Assembly (NCBI GenBank): GCA_024648655.1
Contig: JAGGDZ010000223.1
Span: forward strand, 1 to 5,895
Direction: 5' to 3'
Length of the DNA: 5,895 nucleotides
Source of the DNA: Chloroflexota bacterium
GTDB lineage: Bacteria > Chloroflexota > Dehalococcoidia > Lucifugimonadales > JADFKI01
Each line of letters begins with the position of its first letter. Position 1 is the first letter of the stretch. The position numbers were made by a program, and so were the translations under genes. Below, piece after piece: positions 1-5,791 of the stretch. The notes beneath the pieces are model-generated. The model made no database searches and was not told where the DNA came from. It saw only the letters and a list, made by a program, of their open reading frames with translations.

Positions 1-452
1 ATCGGCGTATAGACCGTGCTGGCAAGGATATTGATGATGCGTCCGCCCTCCTGTGCCCGCAGATGCGGCAGCGCCTCCCGCGTCATCCGCGCGAAGAAGA
101 ACAGCGAGCGATTCGCCGAAACCTGCCACAACTCTTCGGTGGAATCCTTGGCGTAGGCTTGCGGCGGTCCCCCGGAGTTGTTCACCATGATGTCCAGCTG
201 TCCGAAGCGTTCCACCGTGCCTGCCACCAGCTCGGCGATGGTCTCCTCCTTGTCCAGGTCGCCGGCAAAGGTGAAAATCTCTGCCCCCGTAGCGTTCCGA
301 ATTTCGTCCGCCGCTCGTTCCAGATCTGACACCGTGCGAGCGCACATCGCCACCCGCGCACCCTCCTCTGCCAGCACCTCCGAGCATGCACGTCCCAGCC
401 CTTTGCTGGCGCCGCCCACAATCGCTACCTTGCCGTTCAATTCCAAGTCCAT
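1..452 (-). CDS. SDR-family oxidoreductase (FabG-like), N-terminal part, cut by window edge
   Basis: Classical short-chain dehydrogenase/reductase, probably a cytoplasmic NADP(H)-dependent carbonyl/alcohol oxidoreductase of unknown substrate. Only the first 150 residues are present; the gene leaves the window at base 1. The Rossmann start is clear: strand VAIVGG (9-14), then the glycine motif GGASKGLG (13-20), in which Gly replaces the usual first Thr. Arg39 after the second strand (CART, 37-40) favours NADP. NNSGGPP (91-97) stands for the usual NNAG, Asn114 fits the tetrad Asn, and the INILAST segment (141-146) carries the likely catalytic Ser145. The Tyr-x-x-x-Lys part lies outside the window. 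The GGASKGLG plus NNSGGPP combination resembles the atypical BKR-like SDR subgroup (family recollection), whose members often lack a perfect catalytic tetrad. The ATG is chosen because GAGGAGG lies 11 nt upstream. The gene is transcribed away from the MFS gene. Codon positions 1-2 of the next triplet are at the window edge. Confidence 0.9.
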   Translation of the reverse strand, partial: MDLELNGKVAIVGGASKGLGRACSEVLAEEGARVAMCARTVSDLERAADEIRNATGAEIFTFAGDLDKEETIAELVAGTVERFGQLDIMVNNSGGPPQAYAKDSTEELWQVSANRSLFFFARMTREALPHLRAQEGGRIINILASTVYTP

Positions 453-463
453 TATTAGTCCGG

Positions 464-470
464 CCTCCTC
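464..470 (-). promoter_or_regulatory. Shine-Dalgarno of the SDR gene
   Basis: GAGGAGG read on the minus strand, 11 nt before the ATG at 452-450. It fixes the start of the SDR gene; the reading frame begins MDLELNGKVAIVGG, as expected for an SDR N-terminus. Confidence 0.8.
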
Positions 471-484
471 AACTGCTGCCGCCG

Positions 485-493
485 ATTATAGCA
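485..493 (-). promoter_or_regulatory. Extended -10 promoter of the SDR gene
   Basis: The minus strand reads TGCTATAAT, a perfect TATAAT with the TGn extension. Transcription would start near 478, giving a leader of about 26 nt that contains the Shine-Dalgarno. No good -35 hexamer is seen at 16-18 bp spacing (best is TGCAAA), which suits an extended -10 promoter or one helped by an activator. Confidence 0.6.
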
Positions 494-509
494 GGTTAAG
501 CAGGAACCT
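493..509. repeat. Short inverted repeat in the SDR promoter spacer, possible operator
   Basis: AGGTT (493-497) and AACCT (505-509) form 5-bp arms around a 7-nt centre, lying just upstream of the -10 in the spacer region. Overlapping it is a 9-bp tandem: AGCAGG at 490-495 and again at 499-504. The position suits a repressor site, but the arms are short and chance is possible. Confidence 0.3.
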
Positions 510-607
510 TTGCAGTCGGATTTGTTATTGCTCAGCGATTATGTCCGCCTGACGGAGCAACTGATGTCTAAAGCGACCTAATCTGATACTATCACTGAAT
601 AAGTTAG

Positions 608-646
608 TGACATTTATGCTGGTCATTCACACTGACATTTATCCTG
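608..646 (+). repeat. Direct repeat TGACATTTAT(G/C)CTG upstream of the MFS gene
   Basis: TGACATTTATGCTG at 608-621 recurs as TGACATTTATCCTG at 633-646, with 13 of 14 bases identical and a 25-bp period. Between them lies GTCA (622-625), so the TGAC half-sites also form inverted pairs (TGAC-N10-GTCA and GTCA-N7-TGAC). The block ends 46 bp before the MFS ATG, where a regulator of this gene could bind. No convincing sigma70 promoter was found for the MFS gene, so dependence on an activator is possible. Confidence 0.45.
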
Positions 647-692
647 AGCAACGACATCACGCTGGCACTTTCTTGTTCCGCTCTTGACACAG

Positions 693-1949
693 ATGACGAA
701 CCTGTTGAAACACCGCTGGGCTATCATGGGCCTCTGGCTTCTATCCAGCGTCGCGGGTTTCATGATGGTCATAAGTGTCGGACTGTTGTTGCCTTCGATC
801 AGCGTTGACCTCGGTCTCACGCCCACACAGCAGGGATTCTACGGCTCCGCGGCGTTCCTCGGAAACCTGTTTCTGACGCTGCCCATAAGCTGGTGGGTCT
901 CTAGGTACAAGCCCAAGATTCTTACCACGGTTACATTCGCGCTGAGTTCTGCGCTGATGTTCGTGCAGGTCTGGGCACCCAACTTCGCCATCGTGCTGCT
1001 CGGACGCCTGGGCTTCGGCATCTCGACACTCGCTCGTGAGCCTGCCCGCGTCCTGCTCATGCACCGGCTGTTCACGCCAAGAGAGTTCATTCTTGTCTCC
1101 GGCGTGTACAATCTGCTGTTCGGTCTTGTCGTCGGTGGCGGGTTGGTCTTGACACCAATCATCCTGAGTCGCGTCGGCGACGATTGGCGGCGCGTCCTGC
1201 TAACCTTCGCGGTGACTCTCGGAGTTCTGGCCGTGCTCTGGACGATCCTAGGAAGCGACGGTGAGGAAAATGCCGAATCGGAGCGACAGGAGGCAGATCC
1301 CGCCGACGGAAGGCTCGGAATCATCAAGCACGTGCTGAGATATAAGGAGCTATGGATAGCGGGCACAGGATCGATGGGAACCACGATGGCATGGTCGTCT
1401 TTCGTGAACTTCTACCCCACCCTGATGCTGGACGTTTACGACGTGTCCCTCAACTGGACTGGGCTGCTACTGGCAATCGGCATTGGCATGGGTGGGCCGT
1501 CGGGGATCGCGCTCAGCTGGATCGTACCGAGGGTGAGCGGAAACAGGCGCAGGAACATACTCCAGGCGATTGGGGTTGTTATGGTGGCGACATACTTGGG
1601 AATGATTCTCACAGACATGATCCCTCTACTCATCTTCATAACGCTCGTCAGCGGAATGGCGCAGGGATACTGGCCGATCCTCAACTCGATACCGTTCTAC
1701 CTGCCCGGCATAAGGCCACGGGAGTCCGCAGTTGCACTGTCCTTCATGATGACGCTAGGCACGTTCGGGGTAGCCACCGGCCCGGCGCTGGTAGGCGCGC
1801 TCCAGGAAAGGCTCGGCGACCTGAGACTCGCCATGATCATCGTCAGCTTCGCGCCGATCTTGCTCGTCATTTGCTCGTCTCTGATCCATATACGCACCGA
1901 CCACGACGACGAGCGCCTAGAAGTAGGAAACGAAGAGCATCGGCCATAG
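693..1949 (+). CDS. MFS transporter, 12 TM segments
   Basis: Inner-membrane major facilitator superfamily permease of 418 residues; the substrate cannot be read from sequence, and the neighbourhood suggests an amide, ureide or N-heterocycle. Twelve hydrophobic segments lie near residues 10-33, 48-69, 76-95, 98-114, 132-158, 167-187, 220-246, 255-279, 288-306, 310-333, 345-370 and 379-400. The halves are joined by a polar acidic loop (188-217). The loop 2-3 motif A (normally GxxxDRxGRR) is degenerate here (SWWVSRYKPK), as is loop 8-9 (VPRVSGNRRR), though both keep the positive charge expected for cytoplasmic loops. LGRLGFG in TM4 matches motif B (RxxxG). The C-tail is acidic. The start is uncertain: ATG at 693 is preferred, a TTG at 684 adds three residues, and ATG at 726 would shorten it. 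None has a clear Shine-Dalgarno, and an in-frame stop at 645-647 limits extension. Confidence 0.9.
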   Translation: MTNLLKHRWAIMGLWLLSSVAGFMMVISVGLLLPSISVDLGLTPTQQGFYGSAAFLGNLFLTLPISWWVSRYKPKILTTVTFALSSALMFVQVWAPNFAIVLLGRLGFGISTLAREPARVLLMHRLFTPREFILVSGVYNLLFGLVVGGGLVLTPIILSRVGDDWRRVLLTFAVTLGVLAVLWTILGSDGEENAESERQEADPADGRLGIIKHVLRYKELWIAGTGSMGTTMAWSSFVNFYPTLMLDVYDVSLNWTGLLLAIGIGMGGPSGIALSWIVPRVSGNRRRNILQAIGVVMVATYLGMILTDMIPLLIFITLVSGMAQGYWPILNSIPFYLPGIRPRESAVALSFMMTLGTFGVATGPALVGALQERLGDLRLAMIIVSFAPILLVICSSLIHIRTDHDDERLEVGNEEHRP

Positions 1950-2204
1950 AATACGCAGACACTTAGTAACTATCTCAAAACGTTGGTCAGTGTTCGATAC
2001 TTCACGCAATCAGTAAGCAGAATTCAGTTGAGGTGAAACACCCAAATTGCTCAAACAGGATGCGCCCAATACGATCTGGAAGTGCTGAAATGCACGGATG
2101 TATCGGCGAGATTCTTGCAACCCACATTTGAATGGATGTCAACAGCAGCAGAAAATCCACAGACGGTACCCTCGACTTTGCACATATGGATGCCCCACCG
2201 AGGC

Positions 2205-2232
2205 GGCTATGCCGTGCGTGGGCTATGCCGTG
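2205..2232 (+). repeat. 12-bp perfect tandem repeat before the amidohydrolase gene
   Basis: GGCTATGCCGTG occurs at 2205-2216 and 2221-2232, a 16-bp period, ending 30 bp before the ATG at 2263 and 15 bp before its Shine-Dalgarno. This is where a promoter or leader would be, so it may be a regulator binding site or a local slippage duplication. Confidence 0.5.
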
Positions 2233-2247
2233 GTAGGATGTTCGCAC

Positions 2248-2254
2248 AGGAGGG
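2248..2254 (+). promoter_or_regulatory. Shine-Dalgarno that fixes the amidohydrolase start
   Basis: AGGAGGG with 8 nt to the ATG at 2263. It favours this start over the upstream in-frame ATG at 2098, which would add 55 residues that do not resemble the family. Confidence 0.85.
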
Positions 2255-2262
2255 CTTCCAGA

Positions 2263-3642
2263 ATGACCACGACCATTTCAAATACAACCATTGTGACTTG
2301 CGACCCGCAGCGGGCGGTGTACTACGGCGCAGGGATGGCCATAGATGAGGGACGTATCGCGGCGATTGGACCCAGTGATGAGATCGAGGCACGCTATCCT
2401 GACGCGGACCGTGTCGATGGGCGCGGGCGGGCGGTGTTCCCGGGTATGGTCAACTGCCATACTCACATGCTCGCCACTGCCGACCGGGGCATACTGGAGG
2501 ACTTCGGGTTTCCGACGACGCTCAGGTTTCCGACGACTGGCAGGGGGCTGCTGAACCCCGATGAGCGCAACGTGTTCGGCCTGCTTGCGGCGGCAGAGTC
2601 GATCCGTAGCGGGGGGACGACTCTGCTTGAGATCTCGGACCGCATTCCGCAATATGCCGGCAGCCTCTCCAACACGGGCCTTCGGCTGTTTCTGGCAGAG
2701 AACATCAACGACATAGACGACGAGCAGTTCAGGGTAGGTCGCTACGAGTTCTCTGATGCCAAGCTCGAGGCAGGGCTTCTGCGAAGCGCCGACCTCATAT
2801 CGTCGTGGCATGGACGGCGCGATGGCCGCGTGCAGTGCTTCGTGGCTGCACACGCGCCGGAACTGTGCTCCCCTGCTCTGCTTCGGAGCGCGGTCGAGAT
2901 GGCAGAGCGGCACGATCTGAGGTACACCATCCATCTGTCCCAGAGCTCGCTGGAGGTGGAAGGGGTAATGAGGACGCGCGGGGTCAGGCCCACGCAGTAC
3001 CTGTTCGCCAACGACTTCCTGAGCGACAGGCTGGTGGCCGCACACTGTCGCTACCTGGACGACTCGGAGGTCGCGCTTCTCGGACAGCATGGCGTGGCGG
3101 TTTCCAATAATCCGGCAATCGCCGCCCGGCGCGGAGCGGCAGCTCCGGCGTTCGAGCTGCAAGCCGCAGGGTGTCCCATCGGGATGGGGTCGGACAACAT
3201 GGCCGAGGACATGATAGAAGTGGTGCGGTCCGCGCTGTTCCATGAGCGTGTCAGGAGAAACGACGAGATGTGGCCTCAGCCGGAAGACGTACTCGACTGG
3301 GCAACCATAGGCGGCGCGAGGTCGCTGGGCGTAGCCGACGAGGTCGGCAGCCTGGAAGTGGGCAAGAAGGCTGACCTGTTCGTGGTCGATCTCAGACAGT
3401 CCCACCTGGTGCCGACGCTAAGGGTCGTCTCAGTGTTCGTCCATCAGGCACAGGGGGCAGACATCAGCGACGTCATGGTCGAAGGCAACTGGATAATGCG
3501 GGACAGACGCATCCTGACCTTTGACGAGGACGATGTGATCGCACGGGCCGAGGCGATTGGACACAGGGTCTGGAGCCACATCGTGGACGAAAATCCGGAC
3601 GTGCCGTTCCCCGTGCGGCTTCCACCGGGGCCTCTGGTGTGA
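2263..3642 (+). CDS. Amidohydrolase of the ATZ/TRZ / guanine-deaminase-like group, with Glu-to-Gln change
   Basis: Metal-dependent hydrolase of 459 residues, probably cytoplasmic, acting on an N-heterocycle or amide; substrate unknown. An N-terminal beta-sandwich strand region (about 1-58) leads into the TIM barrel at PGMVNCHTHM, with metal ligands His66 and His68. HAPELC (His197) matches the family's HAPYTCS substrate-side motif. His224 (IHLSQS) is the third metal His, His261 (AAHCRYL) the second-sphere His, and Asp311 (GMGSDN) the metal Asp. The C-terminal VGSLEVGKKADLFVVD (361-376) returns to the sandwich domain. The usual HxxE Glu after the third His is Gln227 (codon CAG), so the normal proton shuttle is absent. 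Length fits the family (about 440-480). No carboxylated-Lys motif is apparent, in line with a mononuclear site. The adjacent MFS and hydantoinase genes suggest a shared catabolic route. Alternatives: a specialised non-deaminating hydrolase, or an enzyme of reduced activity. Confidence 0.9.
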   Translation: MTTTISNTTIVTCDPQRAVYYGAGMAIDEGRIAAIGPSDEIEARYPDADRVDGRGRAVFPGMVNCHTHMLATADRGILEDFGFPTTLRFPTTGRGLLNPDERNVFGLLAAAESIRSGGTTLLEISDRIPQYAGSLSNTGLRLFLAENINDIDDEQFRVGRYEFSDAKLEAGLLRSADLISSWHGRRDGRVQCFVAAHAPELCSPALLRSAVEMAERHDLRYTIHLSQSSLEVEGVMRTRGVRPTQYLFANDFLSDRLVAAHCRYLDDSEVALLGQHGVAVSNNPAIAARRGAAAPAFELQAAGCPIGMGSDNMAEDMIEVVRSALFHERVRRNDEMWPQPEDVLDWATIGGARSLGVADEVGSLEVGKKADLFVVDLRQSHLVPTLRVVSVFVHQAQGADISDVMVEGNWIMRDRRILTFDEDDVIARAEAIGHRVWSHIVDENPDVPFPVRLPPGPLV

Positions 3643-3647
3643 GAGCG

Positions 3648-3675
3648 AGCCTGTATCAATTTAGCCTGTACAATT
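3648..3675 (+). repeat. Imperfect direct repeat after the amidohydrolase stop
   Basis: AGCCTGTATCAATT (3648-3661) is followed by AGCCTGTACAATT (3663-3675), identical but for one inserted T, with a 15-bp period; a partial third unit AGCC begins at 3677. It starts six bases after the TGA stop. Confidence 0.55.
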
Positions 3676-3695
3676 CAGCCGGAGGCGCAACCGTA

Positions 3696-3716
3696 GGGCG
3701 CCCCTTGTGGGCGCCC
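3696..3716. repeat. GC-rich palindromic hairpin (intergenic repeat, possible terminator)
   Basis: GGGCGCCC (3696-3703) and GGGCGCCC (3709-3716) flank a CTTGT loop, giving an all-GC 8-bp stem. No T-run follows, so a classical rho-independent terminator is doubtful. It sits 54 bp after the amidohydrolase stop. The flanking GCAACCGTA and the later GGGCAACCACA (3736-3746) recall dispersed palindromic elements in some environmental genomes (impression from memory). Confidence 0.55.
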
Positions 3717-3945
3717 CGAGCATGACGACCGACACGGGCAACCACAGCGTGAAGGCGGCACACTCGCCAGCGGTTCGCCGGGTTAGAGAGACGGCGCTAT
3801 CGTAATCGGGCAGCACCTATCCAACCACACGCTTCGTTACAGCTATGCGCGAGACTTGCCGACGAACTGTGGCCGATTATCGGTACGTCCTGTTCGTGCG
3901 CCGATGCGTACGAGCGCAGGCTGCGCCCCGCTCCCGTGCTACTCC

Positions 3946-3974
3946 TTGACAGTGTGCGGCATCGAACATACCAT
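3946..3974 (+). promoter_or_regulatory. Sigma70-type promoter of the hydantoinase-like gene
   Basis: A perfect -35 TTGACA (3946-3951) is separated by exactly 17 bp from TACCAT (3969-3974, 4 of 6 to TATAAT). Transcription would begin near 3981, leaving a leader of about 27 nt that contains the Shine-Dalgarno. This argues that the hydantoinase-like gene has its own transcript. Confidence 0.6.
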
Positions 3975-3993
3975 CCGTCTTGTAAACTCAGGC

Positions 3994-4000
3994 GGAGGTG
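3994..4000 (+). promoter_or_regulatory. Shine-Dalgarno that fixes the hydantoinase-like start
   Basis: GGAGGTG, a 7-base match to the anti-Shine-Dalgarno, 7 nt before the ATG at 4008. The longer in-frame start at 3936 would precede the promoter and add 24 non-family residues, so it is rejected. Confidence 0.85.
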
Positions 4001-4007
4001 GCTCTTC

Positions 4008-5444
4008 ATGTTGGATACTATTGTAACTGGCGGGCAGGTTGTGACTCCGCAGGGAGTGCTGGAGGCGGACATTGCCATCTCGGATGGCAGGATCGCGGCA
4101 CTCGCGCATCCTGGGGTGCTCTCGACTGAAGGGGCGCAGGTCGTCGATGCGTCGGGGTTGATTGTGCTTCCGGGCGGTATCGAACCACACACGCATATCG
4201 GTATTCCGGTGCCTGAGCAGTGGGCCGGTCGGCCGGAGGTGTTCACGCAGCCTCCGGAGGCTGCTACACGGGCGGCGGCGTTCGGCGGAGTTACCACCCT
4301 GCTCGATTTCGCGGGGACGCTGCCGGTCACGCCTGACGACCCCGTATCTCCGGATCCTATCATGCAGCAGCTGGAGTCGCGGCAGCAGGCGTTCGCGGGA
4401 CACAGCTACATCGACTTCGCGTACCATTACATACTCGCGGGCGCGGTGAGTCCAAAGACCATCGGTGAGATCGGAGAGGCGATCCAGGCAGGTCAGGCCA
4501 GCTTCAAGATTTTCACGACTTTCGGCGGTCGCGTGCCATACGGTCACCTGCAGGCAATCTTCGAGGAAGTATCGAAGAATCAGGGCATCATGGCGGTCCA
4601 CGCAGAGGACGACGATATGGTGACCTACATGGAGGAGAAGCTGAAGCGTGAGGGCAGGGATCAGGGTCACAACCTGCACTTGGTGCATAGCAACATCTCC
4701 GAGGACGTCTCGTTCCGCAAGGTGATCAGGATGGCGGAGCACGCGGAAGTGGCGATCTATTTCGTCCACGTCACTGCCAAGGAGGGCGTGGCGGCTATCG
4801 GTGAGGCCAGGGAGCGCGGTCAGCCGGTGTATGGCGAGGCGCTGCACAACTACCTTGAGTTTACCTGCGACGACTACAAGAAGCCGAACGGCACGAAAAT
4901 TCACACGTACCCGGCTATCAAGTACGAGTCGGACAGAGACGCGCTTCAGCTTGGGCTGATGGACGGTCGGGTATCCACGACGGCTACGGACGAGTACACC
5001 ACCTACAAGGACGTCAAGTTCTGGGGGCAGACCATCGAGACGGTGTGCGGAGGTCATAACGGCATCGAGACGAGGATCCCGGTTGCGTTCACGAAGTTCG
5101 TTTCGCAGGGCGGCATGTCGCTGACGCAGTTCGCGGACATAACCTCGACCAACGCGGCGAAGATCCTTGGGCTGTACCCTCGGAAGGGGGTCATTGCGCC
5201 GGGTAGCGATGCCGACCTTGTGTTCATAGACCCGAACGTCCGCAAGACGCTCACGCTCGACGACCTCCACGCGGACTCCGACTATAGCATCTGGGAGGGA
5301 TTCGAGTGCGAAGGATACCCTGTGAAGACGATGCTGAAGGGTAAGGTGATCGTGGACGACGGCAAGCTGGTCGGCAGCTCGTCCGACGGCGAATGGCTGC
5401 CGCGCAGGATATCGCCTGAGACGCTGGCGCGACCGGTGGTCTAG
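4008..5444 (+). CDS. Hydantoinase/dihydropyrimidinase-like amidohydrolase, divergent substrate pocket
   Basis: Cyclic-amidase-family enzyme of 478 residues, probably a cytoplasmic binuclear-zinc hydrolase that opens a cyclic amide or ureide ring. The metal site is complete: His61 and His63 (PGGIEPHTHI), Lys167 as the carboxylated lysine (SFKIFTTF), His198 (AVHAED), His254 (FVHVT) and Asp328 (TATDEY). The C-terminal VIAPGSDADLVFID (395-408) completes the beta-sandwich. Against known D-hydantoinases the pocket is changed: the KxFxxY tyrosine is Phe172, SPPLR is YPAIK (301-305), the DH pair after the last ligand is Asp328-Glu329, and the PNG loop reads CGGHNGIETR (347-356). About 14 extra residues lie between His63 and Lys167 relative to the usual spacing. 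It has its own promoter and leader and lies downstream of the other amidohydrolase. A true hydantoinase is possible but not assured; amidohydrolase of this superfamily is certain. Confidence 0.92.
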   Translation: MLDTIVTGGQVVTPQGVLEADIAISDGRIAALAHPGVLSTEGAQVVDASGLIVLPGGIEPHTHIGIPVPEQWAGRPEVFTQPPEAATRAAAFGGVTTLLDFAGTLPVTPDDPVSPDPIMQQLESRQQAFAGHSYIDFAYHYILAGAVSPKTIGEIGEAIQAGQASFKIFTTFGGRVPYGHLQAIFEEVSKNQGIMAVHAEDDDMVTYMEEKLKREGRDQGHNLHLVHSNISEDVSFRKVIRMAEHAEVAIYFVHVTAKEGVAAIGEARERGQPVYGEALHNYLEFTCDDYKKPNGTKIHTYPAIKYESDRDALQLGLMDGRVSTTATDEYTTYKDVKFWGQTIETVCGGHNGIETRIPVAFTKFVSQGGMSLTQFADITSTNAAKILGLYPRKGVIAPGSDADLVFIDPNVRKTLTLDDLHADSDYSIWEGFECEGYPVKTMLKGKVIVDDGKLVGSSSDGEWLPRRISPETLARPVV

Positions 5445-5458
5445 GCATCACGCAGGCG

Positions 5459-5791
5459 TCAGCCGCTGCGTTCAGCAAACTCGATCTTCGCGGACTCCAG
5501 CAGCGTGGCATCGCGCAGCGGATCGCCTGCTGCCAGACTTAGCGTCTTGGCGACCAGGAGCGCGTTCGAGAGAGCAAGATCGGTGATGGCAGTCTCGGTC
5601 ATCTCTCTTGAATGTGCAGCGACCTGTTCCTCGCTGACCGCAAATCTCATCTCGAAAGCCGGAATCACCTGGCTCACATTGCCGAAATCGGTTGAGCCCC
5701 CACCGCCTGGACGTCCTGACAAGGGTTCGTCCATCTTCATGCCTAGTGCCTCGGCGTTGGTTCCGACAGCCTGTGCCAGATCTACTGGTGT
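5459..5791 (-). pseudogene. C-terminal remnant of an M20D amidohydrolase/peptidase
   Basis: About 110 codons of open frame encode the C-terminal end of an M20 subfamily D metallohydrolase (AbgB / N-acyl-amino-acid hydrolase type, normally about 400 residues). The diagnostic GSTDFGNVSQVIPA matches the family STDxGNVSxxxP signature, followed by a typical tail (AAHSREMTETA, ESAKIEF). Family-like sequence extends upstream of the internal ATG at 5740 (VDLAQAVGTNAEALG, 5785-5741) and then meets an in-frame TAG at 5794-5792, where base composition also changes. The remaining minus-strand frames beyond the break do not look like M20, so a simple frameshift does not explain it. The N-terminal metal-binding and dimerisation parts are missing. 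The gene is convergent with the hydantoinase-like gene, 14 bp between stops. It may be a true truncation by insertion or deletion, or a misassembly near a contig end. Confidence 0.75.

Larger units (their letters stand above)
1950..2262. other. Intergenic region, 313 bp, no gene recognised
   Basis: No credible ORF, tRNA or strong hairpin terminator was seen after the MFS stop. A GAGGTGA at 2030-2036 looks like an orphan Shine-Dalgarno but is followed only by a 13-codon TTG frame (2047-2088). The frame of the next gene is open back to an ATG at 2098, but residues from 2098 to 2262 (Cys/Gln/Arg-rich, not family-like) do not look coding. The right end carries a 12-bp direct repeat (2205-2232), listed separately. 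Confidence 0.6.
3643..4007. other. Intergenic region, 365 bp: repeats, hairpin and promoter, no gene
   Basis: No supported gene. The longest plus-strand frame after the hairpin (ATG at 3722) stops after about 27 codons, and minus-strand frames are shadows of the next gene. From left to right it holds a direct repeat right after the amidohydrolase stop, a GC hairpin, a small palindrome (CCGATTATCGG, 3873-3883) and a sigma70-type promoter with leader for the hydantoinase-like gene. Confidence 0.6.

Noticed and set aside
684..712. TTGACA at 684-689 as a -35 box
   Set aside because: No -10-like hexamer at 16-18 bp, and it lies at the start of the MFS coding frame.
2128..2156. TTGAAT-N17-GAAAAT as a promoter for the amidohydrolase
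   Set aside because: Only 4 of 6 matches in each hexamer, in AT-richer DNA where such pairs are common.
2098..2262. N-terminal extension of the amidohydrolase to an ATG at 2098
   Set aside because: The added 55 residues are Cys/Gln/Arg-rich and unlike the family, and a strong Shine-Dalgarno sits 8 nt before the ATG at 2263.
2278..3405. Long minus-strand frame of 375 codons
   Set aside because: It is antisense to the well-supported amidohydrolase, shows no family motifs, and arises from high-GC codon bias.
3696..3720. Classical rho-independent terminator at the GC hairpin
   Set aside because: The stem is good, but no T-run follows on either strand; listed as a palindromic repeat instead.
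3936..4007. Upstream start for the hydantoinase-like gene at 3936
   Set aside because: It would lie before the predicted promoter and adds 24 non-family residues; GGAGGTG supports the ATG at 4008.
3939..5270. Long minus-strand frame of 443 codons
   Set aside because: Arg/His/Leu-rich shadow antisense to the hydantoinase-like gene, with no recognisable domain.
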